Shown: piece after piece, positions 18,301-26,021 of the stretch | Layout of the letters: each line of letters begins with the position of its first letter | Numbering within the stretch: position 1 is the first letter of the stretch | NCBI GenBank assembly: GCA_016931895.1 | Contig: JAFGDY010000084.1 | Span: 1 to 55,522 of the forward strand | Direction: 5' to 3' | From: Anaerolineae bacterium | Lineage (GTDB): Bacteria > Chloroflexota > Anaerolineae > 4572-78 > J111 | DNA length: 55,522 nt | Notes under the pieces: generated by a model | Databases searched by the model: none | The model's input: the letters and a program-made list of their open reading frames with translations, nothing else | What the model was told of the DNA's origin: nothing | Translations under genes and position numbers: made by a program

Positions 18301-21300
18301 GGTTCAGTTTGGTCAAGCGTTGCCGGGCCGGCCACCATCTCTAACCCGTCGCCGACACCCAGTTGGCGGAGCCGGGCCAGGCCCCGCTGGGTATAGGCCG
18401 GCCCACTATCGGGCATCAACCGAATGGCCTGGCCGTAATCCTCAATGGCCTGCTCATAATTGCCCTGGGCGGCGTAAGCCCCGGCCCGGTTCAGGAACGT
18501 GGGGCCATTTTTGATGTCCAACTTAAGGGCCTGGCTGTAATCCTCAATGGCCTGGGCATGATGGCCCAGGCGGGCGTTGGTGAAACCGCGTTGGGCGTAA
18601 AATTCGGCGTTTTTGGGGATCAATTTAACGGCCTGATTAAAGTCGGCCAGGGCGCGGGCGTGGTCGCCCTGCTCGCTGTAAATCAGGCCCCGCCGGTAGA
18701 ACACCTCGCCGTCGTCGGGCTGCAATTGGATAACCCGGTTGTAATCCTCCACTGCCTGGAGAGGTTCGGCCTGGTGCGCGTAAGCCAGGCCGCGATGTTT
18801 GAACGCGCCCAGCAAACGGTGGTCCAGGTTTATGGCCCGGCTGAAATCCTCAATGGCGCGGGCGTAGTCGGCTTGTTTAAAATAGGTCAGTCCCCGCCGG
18901 TAGAAGAATTCGGCCTGCCGGTCGTCCAGTTTGATGGCCTGGTTGTAATCTTCAATGGCGCGGGCGTATTTTTGGGCCGGCTGGCGATGGCCGCCGGAGA
19001 AGTCCACAAAGGCGTTGGCCCGGTTAAAGTAAAATTCGGCCTGGCGAGGGTTGAGCCGGATGGCCTGGTTGTAATCTTCCACGGCCTTATCAAATTCCTG
19101 CAACTTGGCGTAAACCAGGGCGCGTTGATTAAAGGCATGGGCGTTGGCGGCATCCAGTTCAATGGCTTTATTGTAATCCTCCACCGCTTCCAGATATTCG
19201 TCGCTGGCCGCTTGCGACACGCCCCGATGATAAAAGAATTCGGCCCGGCTAGGGTCTAGGGTTATGGCCTGGTTGTAATCCTTAATGGCCTCCCGGTGTT
19301 TGGCCTGGCCCGCATAGGCCCGGCCGCGATAGAACAAGGTAGGCGGGGCGTCGGGCTGCAATTTGAGGGCCTGGTTGTAATCCTCTACCGCCCGCCCAAA
19401 GTCTTCCTGGCCGGCCCGCGCCCGGCCCCGGTAGGCGTAGGCATCGGCCTGTTTGGCGTCAAGGGCAATGACTTGGTTGAAGTCAATAATGGCCGGGGCG
19501 TACTCCTGCTGTTCCAGGTAGGCCAGGCCCCGGTGTTTGAGGGCGCTGATTTTGGTGGCCGGATCAGGGTTCAGGTTGACGGCCTGGTTCAGGTTTTCAA
19601 TGGCCTGGCGATGATCTTTTACGGGCAGGGCCAAATAGGCCAGGCCGCGCCGGTAAAAGGCCGGGGCGTTTTGCGGATTGAGAAAGATGGCCTGGCCAAA
19701 ATCCTCAATGGCGCGTTGGTAGCCGGCCTCCCGAGAACTGCCCGCCGGAACGTATTCAAGATACACGCAAGCGCGCCGGTAAAAGGCCAGGTCGTTTTCG
19801 GGGTCAAGTTTAATGGCCTGGTTAAAATCCTGGAGAGCCTGGTCAAAGTTACCTTGAGCGGTAAAGGCCTGGCCGCGTTGCAACAACGCTTCCACATCCC
19901 GATTCTGCCGTAAAGCCAGGGCGCGATTAAAATCTTCGATGGCGCTAGGGTAGTCGGCCTCGGCCAGGTAAACCCCGCCGCGATGTTTGTAAGCCGTCAC
20001 GTTTTGATCGTTAAGTTTGACGGCCTGGTTAAAATCGGCCAAAGCTTTTTTATTGTTTTGCAGACGCACATAGGCGTAACCGCGCTCGGTGTGAACGTCG
20101 CTCAAGGCCGACGGCTCCAGATAAAGTGGGGGTGTAGGAAAACCGGGCGGCAGCAAACCGGAGCGTTTATCGCCCTTAGCCTGGCCGGCCTCATGGGTCA
20201 GGTTAATGGCCTGGTCAAAATCCTCGACCGCGCGCGCAAACTCCTGCCGGCGATTGTAGGCCAGGCCACGCTGATAAAAGGCCACGGCATATTGGGGGTT
20301 AAGGTGGATGGCTTGGTTATAATCCCCGATGGCCCGGGTGTCGTCATCCTGGCGGCTGTAGGCCAGGCCCCGCTCATTGTAGAGAATATCGCGTTCGGTT
20401 TCGGGGACCAGTTCAAGGGCCTGGTTGTAATCCTCGATGGCGCGGGCATAATTTTGCAGGGGGGGCAGGGCGTAGGCCAGACCGCGCTGGTAAAAAGCCG
20501 TGGCGTAAAGTTTGGGTTTGTCGCTAAATTTCTGACCGGCCTCTAACACCCGGTCAAAATTACGAATAGCCCTGCCGGGATCGTTTTGCTGCATGTAGGC
20601 CAGCCCCAGGTTGAAGTAAGAGGCTTTGTCGGCGGGGTTGAGGCGAATGGCCTGATCAAAATCATCAATGGCCTGCTCAAACTTGTTTTGGCGGATGTAG
20701 GCCAGGCCGCGCTGGCGGTAGTTGGCCACCTCCTGGGGATTCAGTTCGATGGCCCGGTTAAAATCGGCAATGGCTTTGCTTAGTTCATCTTGGCGCAGAT
20801 AAACCAGGCCGCGCTGCTGGAAAGCGGCGGCATAGGCCGGACGCAACTTAAGGGCCTGGCTGAAATCGGCCAGGGCCTGATCCAGCTCATTTTGGTCGGC
20901 GCGCGCCAGGCCGCGATAAAAATAGGCCACGGCATCGTGGGCGTTCAGGTGGATGGCCTGGTTGTAGTCCTCAATGGCCCGCTCGTAGTTGGCCTGGCCG
21001 GCAAAAGCCAGGCCCCGGTCGCTGAAGGCGGCCCCGTTGTCGGGGTCAAGCCGGATGGCCTGGTTGTAATCATCTACGGCGTGCACGTAGTTGGCCAGGC
21101 GGGCGTGGGCCAGGCCGCGCCGGTGAAAGATGATGGAGCGGGGCACGGTCAAGGCCGGTCGTTCATCTTGAATGACCTGGCTGAAATCTTTGATCGCCTC
21201 ATCGCAACGGGCCAGGGCAAAGTGGGCCAGGCCGCGCTCGACGTACAGGGGAATATAATCGGCGGCCAGGGCCAGCCCTTGATTGTAAATCTCAATGGCC

Positions 21301-23117
21301 TTTTCCTGATCGTGCGCCGCCCGGTAGGTGTACCCCCACCAGTCATAGACAATGGCTTTTTGTTGGGTGGAAAGTTGTTTGCGCGCGGCCAGGCTGCTCA
21401 AGACCGGCTGCATCTGCTCCCACTGGCCAGACAACCACGCTTCGGCCAGGGATTTCAACGGAGTCAGCAGGGTGACGAGATCGGCGGAGGCAGGAGAAGC
21501 CGTTTCCGGCCCACTTTCTTTCCCGTTGCCCCCGATCACGGCCAGCAGATCAAACATAAATACCGGATTTTCATTCAACGCTTCGATAAAACTGGCCGGC
21601 AAAATTTGATGAATTTCGGCCACAGCTTCAGCATCATCTAATAGTCGCAGGGTCAGGGCCAAGCGTTCCAGCATCAGCGCCTCATAATCGGCCCGAGATT
21701 GGGGAGAGCTTGATTTTTGCAACTCCGGCCGCAACAAAGCGATCTCCCGATCAAGATATTCCAACAAATTGCGTTTGTCTGCCGCCAGGTCGGTAGCGGG
21801 GGTTTGCCGGAGCGCCTCGGCCAGAGTCCTGTCCAGCCCAAATTGGCCGGAGACAGCCCTGGCCCGGACCAGCGCCTGCTGGCCAATGAGCCACTTAAAG
21901 GCTGCCCGGCCATCCTTGCCGCCCACTAACGCCAGCAAACGCTGCTGGTCAAAAGAACCGGCCAGGGCCGCTTTTTCCAGCCAGCTTTTTTGGGGTGCGG
22001 TAAAAAGTTGGGCCAGATCGGGGCTTTGGCCCGCTTCAAGCGAAAGCCACGTGCCGCCCAGCACCCCCACATTCAACCACACCGGCAAGGAGGCCTGGGG
22101 CGCGGCAGAGGCCAGCATGGCCACCCCTTTATCGCCCTGGGCCTGGGTGAGGGTGGTATTCTTTTTGACAAAATCGGTCACTTCATCCGGCGTAAACGGC
22201 GCCAACGGCAGGGCCAGAATAAAGTCAGCCCATTGCCGCGACCAACGTTCGTCGGTGGTGAACAAATCATCTCGCCCGGCGATAACGATTCGCAGGTCAA
22301 ACGCTATCGCCTCGCGGGCGTGGCCCAAGAGGTAGGTCAAGAGCCACTCGCCTGCCACCGGATGGCCGCTTTCGTAGGCGTCAAACATCAGCACCACTTT
22401 GGCGGGCGGGGCCTTATCCGCCGGCCCGGCCGGTGTTTTTGCCTTTTTCCCCTCGCCCGGTTCATCTTCCGGCGCGTTCTTTTCCGCTCGGCCTGCTTTT
22501 TTGTCGGTTCTCTGCTCGCTCTGCCCGGCCACTTGGTTGAGGTCGGCCACCAGGGCTTGGGTCAACAGATCAACCGGATTTTCAAAGGCCAGGGCCAAAT
22601 CGGCCTCGTTCCAGCGCAACTCGGCAAATTGGCCGCCGTCGGTTTTGGGCGTGACCTGATCTTGAGAGAGACCCAGGGCCGAAAGGCCCAACAAAGTGGG
22701 CCGGTAGAAGTGACGCAGCACCTGTTTGGGATTAGCACTGCGGGTGAGGGCCTTTTTGAGCAGGGTTTGTCGCTTTTGGAGCAGTTGGTCAAATTGGGGG
22801 GTGGGAACAGGCTCCCCGGCCTGGTGCAAACCGGCGGCCAAGGCCTGCATGAGCCGGACGGCGTTATGGCCAAAACCGGCGCCGGCATCCAGGCGGCTAT
22901 AGATAGTTTCCGCCGGGCGGTACCATTCCAACTCGTCCAGCAGGCGAGTTTTGCCCACGCCGCCGGGACCGGAGATGGCCATGATCAGCCGCACTTCCGG
23001 GTGGTCTTTAGGGCGGTGATAATGCAGCCGGTAGAGGCCAATTTCTTTTTCTCGACCGGCAAAGAGAGTTTGGCCCGCCTCGGCTTGAGGCAGGGGTTTG
23101 CGTTGTGAAAATGGCAT
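15342..23117 (-). CDS. Giant ATPase with more than 50 TPR repeats
   Basis: 2591 residues. The N-terminal part is a STAND/AAA-like P-loop ATPase: F-A-G-R-E-K-E-I, Walker A G-P-G-G-V-G-K-T (50-57), Walker B V-V-L-M-F-D-A-Y-E (241-249), and a charged, Lys/Glu/Pro-rich insert at about 200-238. Residues about 250-580 are helical and unassigned. From about 585 to 2560 the protein is an almost unbroken series of 34-residue TPRs with the consensus A-I-x-D-F/Y-N-Q-A-I-x-L-N-P and R-G-L-A-Y, over 50 copies, some with spacers. It probably forms a superhelical scaffold switched by ATP. Partner and role are unknown; STAND-TPR proteins are found in signalling and in defence. AAGGAG lies 8 nt before the ATG. 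Upstream and downstream flanks both contain GTTTGTTAC-like motifs. Single-gene unit. Confidence 0.9.
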   Translation of the reverse strand: MPFSQRKPLPQAEAGQTLFAGREKEIGLYRLHYHRPKDHPEVRLIMAISGPGGVGKTRLLDELEWYRPAETIYSRLDAGAGFGHNAVRLMQALAAGLHQAGEPVPTPQFDQLLQKRQTLLKKALTRSANPKQVLRHFYRPTLLGLSALGLSQDQVTPKTDGGQFAELRWNEADLALAFENPVDLLTQALVADLNQVAGQSEQRTDKKAGRAEKNAPEDEPGEGKKAKTPAGPADKAPPAKVVLMFDAYESGHPVAGEWLLTYLLGHAREAIAFDLRIVIAGRDDLFTTDERWSRQWADFILALPLAPFTPDEVTDFVKKNTTLTQAQGDKGVAMLASAAPQASLPVWLNVGVLGGTWLSLEAGQSPDLAQLFTAPQKSWLEKAALAGSFDQQRLLALVGGKDGRAAFKWLIGQQALVRARAVSGQFGLDRTLAEALRQTPATDLAADKRNLLEYLDREIALLRPELQKSSSPQSRADYEALMLERLALTLRLLDDAEAVAEIHQILPASFIEALNENPVFMFDLLAVIGGNGKESGPETASPASADLVTLLTPLKSLAEAWLSGQWEQMQPVLSSLAARKQLSTQQKAIVYDWWGYTYRAAHDQEKAIEIYNQGLALAADYIPLYVERGLAHFALARCDEAIKDFSQVIQDERPALTVPRSIIFHRRGLAHARLANYVHAVDDYNQAIRLDPDNGAAFSDRGLAFAGQANYERAIEDYNQAIHLNAHDAVAYFYRGLARADQNELDQALADFSQALKLRPAYAAAFQQRGLVYLRQDELSKAIADFNRAIELNPQEVANYRQRGLAYIRQNKFEQAIDDFDQAIRLNPADKASYFNLGLAYMQQNDPGRAIRNFDRVLEAGQKFSDKPKLYATAFYQRGLAYALPPLQNYARAIEDYNQALELVPETERDILYNERGLAYSRQDDDTRAIGDYNQAIHLNPQYAVAFYQRGLAYNRRQEFARAVEDFDQAINLTHEAGQAKGDKRSGLLPPGFPTPPLYLEPSALSDVHTERGYAYVRLQNNKKALADFNQAVKLNDQNVTAYKHRGGVYLAEADYPSAIEDFNRALALRQNRDVEALLQRGQAFTAQGNFDQALQDFNQAIKLDPENDLAFYRRACVYLEYVPAGSSREAGYQRAIEDFGQAIFLNPQNAPAFYRRGLAYLALPVKDHRQAIENLNQAVNLNPDPATKISALKHRGLAYLEQQEYAPAIIDFNQVIALDAKQADAYAYRGRARAGQEDFGRAVEDYNQALKLQPDAPPTLFYRGRAYAGQAKHREAIKDYNQAITLDPSRAEFFYHRGVSQAASDEYLEAVEDYNKAIELDAANAHAFNQRALVYAKLQEFDKAVEDYNQAIRLNPRQAEFYFNRANAFVDFSGGHRQPAQKYARAIEDYNQAIKLDDRQAEFFYRRGLTYFKQADYARAIEDFSRAINLDHRLLGAFKHRGLAYAHQAEPLQAVEDYNRVIQLQPDDGEVFYRRGLIYSEQGDHARALADFNQAVKLIPKNAEFYAQRGFTNARLGHHAQAIEDYSQALKLDIKNGPTFLNRAGAYAAQGNYEQAIEDYGQAIRLMPDSGPAYTQRGLARLRQLGVGDGLEMVAGPATLDQTEPAAVDASLEQAIGDFDRAIELDPKNGEAFAQRGLAYARQGNFARGIEDYNQAIRLRPGQAEIYAWRGLAHYAQENYQRAIKDFDQAIRLECGQLEETGNSPAEATPSEVAAPADPASPARQAFFYKYRGQAYAQLGQAKQALADFDRAASLTLNKTDGLAPDAEIFIQRGILHAAEGHILQAIDDFNQALKLQPRNVQALYRRGLAHVRQDDLAQAIADFNEAILVNPGSPEIFYQRGLAYAAQENYQYAIEDYNQALLLSPQNADVIYHKALALARLGQLAEAIESLNLTLRLNPLHAAAFYQRGRAYYEQTNYAQAMQDFNQALSLKPDDPTQAWSLYYRGLTFSHRGEHQRAVDDFSQALALESDVGRANLLNERGRAYSGQGEYDLAVQDFNEALQLEPQLVLAFANRGLVHNRRGDYVRAIADYDQAIALSAELAPADTLSDTDDARLFRYRGLAYIRMQDYAKAVADFNQALRLHPDDAFTLNQRGFAHYKSNNFPLALEDFDEALRLNPKQADALHNRGCVHLDRGDPGQAIRDFNQAIRLRPQNADTFFQRGRAFVQHAEYQRAINDFTQAIQLNPDQADYYYQRGLAYAYQNDTNRAVDDFRQAIRLNPKEAEMFHNLALALTEQGNYAEALENYNQAIQLKPGNVEMLQNRGLAHAALQHYQEAGADFTHALELEPDNAATYNYRGSVRANNREYQQAIQDFTQAILLNPKDAAYYHNRGIIYMQQGATNSAIEDFNQAVRLNPEDPAIYNNCGNAYFKQGDYLRAIEDYNQALRLDANNPATFKNRGLAYNNLGNLQQAIKDYSRAISLAPAEISAYNYRGLAYEALGDYEQALADYERALAYDPDDPKTLSNRALAYYELGQYDHALHDFNKVIKLDPEDATAYLNRGLTYYNRQNYTQAMKDFDQAIRLDPDDADAVYHKACVLALLGQDDACITWLTQAVELDESKRQLARENLDFEGLWYKPAFRKMFGYQ
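15380..21370 (-). repeat. 102-bp imperfect tandem repeats encoding TPRs
   Basis: About 6 kb of near-regular 102-bp units, each one 34-residue TPR. Phrases such as GCCTGGTTGTAATCCTC and GCCAGGCCGCG recur at this spacing on the plus strand. The units differ enough to show old as well as recent copying. Read as coding repeats, not CRISPR or satellite DNA. Confidence 0.85.
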
Positions 23118-23242
23118 CAGCCCATCTCCTTCGGCAATAGCGACGGCCGGTCAGCGGCCGCCGTTTGTTACTTGCGTTCCCAATTACGCCAAACAAGTTT
23201 GTTACAAACCTATAGCTTAGCACAAAATGGCCGGGGGGACAA

Positions 23243-23271
23243 TTGTTTGAGGCGTAAATACATGCTACAAT
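23243..23271 (+). promoter_or_regulatory. Possible promoter for the pentapeptide-repeat operon
   Basis: TTGTTT (23243-23248), 17-nt spacer, TACAAT (23266-23271). If used, the inverted repeat at 23279-23388 would lie within the mRNA leader. Confidence 0.4.
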
Positions 23272-23278
23272 GTTCACC

Positions 23279-23388
23279 GAACGACCGCCGAACGACGAAC
23301 GACCGCCGACCAACGACAAGATTGACCGATAACCAACTTGGTCCTTTGTCGTTCGTCGTTGGTCAATCGTCAATCGTCGTTCGTCGTC
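23279..23388. repeat. GACGAACGACC-type inverted repeat element
   Basis: The left arm (23279-23320) is built from ACGACCGCCG, AACGACGAACGACC and GACCAACGAC units. The right arm (23343-23388) carries the reverse complements, GTCGTTCGTCGTTGGTC and CAATCGTCGTTCGTCGTC. The arms could pair into a long imperfect hairpin. Related units are at 8853-8926 and in frame inside the giant surface-protein gene. It fits a small non-autonomous dispersed element or an mRNA-leader hairpin. Confidence 0.6.
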
Positions 23389-23411
23389 AGTGGTTTAACC
23401 GAGAGAAACTT

Positions 23412-23693
23412 ATGCCCAAAATATTGACCCAAACCGATAAACAAAACCTGTTCAACATGGCCTACCAATACTGGCTGGCCCGCAATTGGGACGAGGCGAT
23501 GGCGGCGGAGGCGGCCGCAGAGGAAGTTTTGGAGGGGAACAGCGACGGGTACGCGGCCTGGCGAGACTTGATTGATTACCTGGAAGTTTTTTACCGGGAA
23601 AACGGGCGCGGCATGACCCAGGAAGAAGGCGAAAGCTGGTGGGCGGGCCAGGGACCGGCCGGCTCCGGCGTAGCCGGGTTAGGTGTCGAATGA
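23412..23693 (+). CDS. Small acidic helical protein of unknown function
   Basis: 93 residues from the ATG at 23412. The frame is open from 23172, but that extension is translated intergenic repeat (R-T-T-N-D-R-R-P-T-T), so it is rejected. The sequence is Trp-, Glu- and Ala-rich and probably all-helical (M-A-Y-Q-Y-W-L-A-R-N-W-D-E-A-M-A-A-E), with a Gly-rich tail. I do not recognise a family. The A-M-A-A-E-A-A-A-E segment resembles a single TPR helix pair. The stop overlaps the ATG of the pentapeptide gene (ATGA), so the two are translationally coupled and may work together. Confidence 0.65.
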   Translation: MPKILTQTDKQNLFNMAYQYWLARNWDEAMAAEAAAEEVLEGNSDGYAAWRDLIDYLEVFYRENGRGMTQEEGESWWAGQGPAGSGVAGLGVE

Positions 23694-24637
23694 AAATTGG
23701 AACGTACGAGATCAAACCGGAAGCCGATCTGCGGCGGGCCGGGCTGGAAAAGGCGCATCTGCGCGGCGTTAATTTGAGCCGGGCCAATCTGCAAGAGGCG
23801 CGGTTGAGCGGGGCCGACCTGAGCGGGGCTAATTTGAGCGAAGCGAATTTGAGCGAGGCCAGGTTTGACGGCGCCAACCTGAAAGAGAGCAATCTGGCCC
23901 AGGCCGGGCTGTATCGCGCCAACTTGCACTGGGCCGACCTACGAGAAGCCAATCTGAACGGGGCCAATTTGAGCGGGGCCAGGCTGGATAAGGCCGATTT
24001 GAAGGGGGCGGACCTGACCGGGGCCAACCTGAGCGGGGCCAGGCTGGATAACGCCGATTTACGAGGGGCTAACCTGGCCCGGGCCAATGTGCAGGGCGCG
24101 TACCTGCAAAACGCCGATCTGAGCGAAACCGACCTGCGGGAAATCAATCTGGAGCGGGCCAAACTGATCGGCGGCCAACTGTACCGGGCCAATTTGAGCA
24201 GAACCAACCTGGCGTGCGCCATGTTAAGTCAAGCCAATCTTACTGAGGCGCGTTTAAATGAAACCAATTTGGCCGGGGCTAACCTGGATACCGCCGAACT
24301 CAAGGGGGCCAGCTTGCAGCAGGCCAATTTGAGCGGGGCCAGCCTGAAAGGGGCTTCTCTGGGCCGGGCCAACTTGCGGCAAGCCGATTTGAGCGGGGCC
24401 AAACTGGGCCGGGCCGACCTGGAAGAGGCTAATCTGGAAAAAGCTAACCTGGCCGAAGCCAACTTGTCCAGGGCCAGGCTCAACGGGGCCAACCTCCGGG
24501 AGGCCGATTTGCAAAACGCCTATCTGGAAAGATGCGATTTGACCGGAACCAACCTGAACCGCGCCAGGTATAATCGCGCCACTACCTGGCCTGAAGGATT
24601 TGAACCCCCCGTCGAAGCGCATCGGGTTGAAAGCTAA
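23690..24637 (+). CDS. Pentapeptide-repeat protein
   Basis: 315 residues from the ATG at 23690, which shares bases with the stop of the previous gene. After a short start (M-K-I-G-T-Y-E-I-K-P-E) nearly the whole protein, residues about 15-300, is made of A-(N/D)-L-x-x pentapeptides, about 55 in number. The family folds as a right-handed square beta-helix. Some members mimic DNA and protect gyrase from inhibitors or quinolones; most have no known role. No membrane helix or signal peptide, so cytoplasmic. It lies head-to-head with the giant TPR ATPase; both are repeat scaffolds, but a functional link is only a guess. Confidence 0.9.
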   Translation: MKIGTYEIKPEADLRRAGLEKAHLRGVNLSRANLQEARLSGADLSGANLSEANLSEARFDGANLKESNLAQAGLYRANLHWADLREANLNGANLSGARLDKADLKGADLTGANLSGARLDNADLRGANLARANVQGAYLQNADLSETDLREINLERAKLIGGQLYRANLSRTNLACAMLSQANLTEARLNETNLAGANLDTAELKGASLQQANLSGASLKGASLGRANLRQADLSGAKLGRADLEEANLEKANLAEANLSRARLNGANLREADLQNAYLERCDLTGTNLNRARYNRATTWPEGFEPPVEAHRVES

Positions 24638-24754
24638 ATGAGTTTTTGAAATCATAAAATCAAAAATATGAACCCTAAATAACGGAAAATAACTTTTGTC
24701 AACCACAATATGTAGGGGTGTTTTGCCCGCCCGGGTTTGGAGGTAAGGCCAATA

Positions 24755-25936
24755 ATGAACAACAACCGCTGGGCCTCGCAGCGCGCCCAAAATATGCCGG
24801 TCAGCATGTTCAACACCATGGACGCGGCCAAAGTGGCCGCCCAACGTAAGGGGTTGGAAATCATTGACCTCTCCGTTGGCTCAAGCGACCTGCCTGCTCC
24901 CCCGGCCGCAATGGAAGCCTTGCGAGAAGCCACGCGCCACGCCGAAACGCACGGTTACTGTTTGCACTCCGGCACGCAGGCACTGCGGCAGGCCGCGGCG
25001 GGCTGGTTTGAGGAACGATACGGCGGCAATCTGGACCCCGACCACAACGTCCTGGTGCTGGTTGGTTCGCAAGAAGGTTTTGCCCACCTGCTGCTGGCCC
25101 TTACCGACCCCGGCGATATGATCCTGGCTCCCGACCCCGGCTATCCCTCTTATTTTGGCGCGATCGCTCTGGCCGGACTGGAATTGGCCAGCCTGCCGCT
25201 GTTAGAGGAAAACGGCTTTCTGCCCGACCTCAACGCCGTTCCTTCAGAGGTCGCCCGGCAGGCGCGGGTAATGGCCCTGGCTTATCCCAACAATCCAACG
25301 GCGGCGGTGGCTTCGGCCGGGTTTTTCCGGGAAGTGATTGACTTTTGCCGGGACAACGATATTTTTTTGATCCACGATTTTCCTTACGTGGATATGGTTT
25401 ACGGGGATTACGAAGCGCCGTCGGTGCTGGCGCAGCCGGGCGGAATAGATATTGCGGTGGAGCTTTATTCGTGCAGCAAAAGTTATCACATGGGCGGCTT
25501 TAGAATTGGTTGGGCCGCCGGGAACCCGGCGGCCATCGCAGCCCTGGCCCAAGTGAAAAGCGCCATTGATTTCAACCAATATCCCGGCATTCAACAAGCC
25601 GCGATTGCGGCCATCAATCAGCCTCGCGCCGAAACTCGCCGGGCGGCCCGGATTTTTGAAACGCGGCGGAATATGCTGGTCAAGGCGCTCAATAACGCGG
25701 GCTGGCAAACGCCCCTACCCCAAGCCAGCATGTATGTGTGGACTCGCCTGCCCGCCGGTTTAACCAACTCTTTTGACTTTACGGTCAACCTGGCCGGAGA
25801 AACCGGGGTCTGCCTGGCTCCGGGCCGGGGTTTTGGAGAACGCGGCGAGGGTTTTGTGCGTTTTGCCCTGGTACGCGAGCCGGAGGCGCTGGAACGGGCG
25901 GTAAAGCGAATCCGAAACTTCTTGGGGGGATTCTAA
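24755..25936 (+). CDS. PLP-dependent aminotransferase, class I/II (LL-diaminopimelate aminotransferase-like)
   Basis: 393 residues from the ATG at 24755, with GGAGGT 10-15 nt upstream; a TTG 18 nt earlier has no ribosome site. Fold type I features: L-S-V-G-S-S-D-L near the N-terminus, substrate/cofactor stretch G-S-Q-E-G-F, L-A-P-D-P-G-Y-P-S-Y, N-N-P-T-A-A-V, D-F-P-Y-V-D-M-V-Y, and the Schiff-base Lys242 in S-C-S-K-S-Y-H-M-G-G-F-R-I-G. R-F-A-L-V near the end holds the carboxylate-binding Arg. The pattern is closest to the LL-diaminopimelate/aspartate aminotransferase group (lysine and cell-wall precursor synthesis by the short route), but the substrate cannot be fixed by sight. Last gene before a bidirectional terminator. 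Confidence 0.88.
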   Translation: MNNNRWASQRAQNMPVSMFNTMDAAKVAAQRKGLEIIDLSVGSSDLPAPPAAMEALREATRHAETHGYCLHSGTQALRQAAAGWFEERYGGNLDPDHNVLVLVGSQEGFAHLLLALTDPGDMILAPDPGYPSYFGAIALAGLELASLPLLEENGFLPDLNAVPSEVARQARVMALAYPNNPTAAVASAGFFREVIDFCRDNDIFLIHDFPYVDMVYGDYEAPSVLAQPGGIDIAVELYSCSKSYHMGGFRIGWAAGNPAAIAALAQVKSAIDFNQYPGIQQAAIAAINQPRAETRRAARIFETRRNMLVKALNNAGWQTPLPQASMYVWTRLPAGLTNSFDFTVNLAGETGVCLAPGRGFGERGEGFVRFALVREPEALERAVKRIRNFLGGF

Positions 25937-25968
25937 CCAATACTGACAAAATAGGACAGAAATGAGAT

Positions 25969-25998
25969 AAAAAGAGCCACCGGAAGAGTGGCTCTTTT
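25969..25998. terminator. Bidirectional intrinsic terminator
   Basis: Stem AAAGAGCCAC / GTGGCTCTTT (10 bp) with a 7-nt loop, flanked by A run on one side and T run on the other. It lies between two converging genes, the aminotransferase (ends 25936) and the giant surface protein (ends 26022), and can serve both. Confidence 0.92.
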
Positions 25999-26021
25999 TT
26001 GTTGAGGCTTATTGACATTAT

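Noticed and set aside
15380-21370. CRISPR-like or satellite array
   Set aside because: The 102-bp units are imperfect, in frame and encode TPRs; no constant repeat with unique spacers.
15345-23108. Long plus-strand frames opposite the TPR gene
   Set aside because: They mirror the codon pattern of the real gene, are repetitive, and lack ribosome sites and family matches.
23172-23411. N-terminal extension of the small acidic protein
   Set aside because: It translates the intergenic repeat; the ATG at 23412 begins the protein-like sequence.
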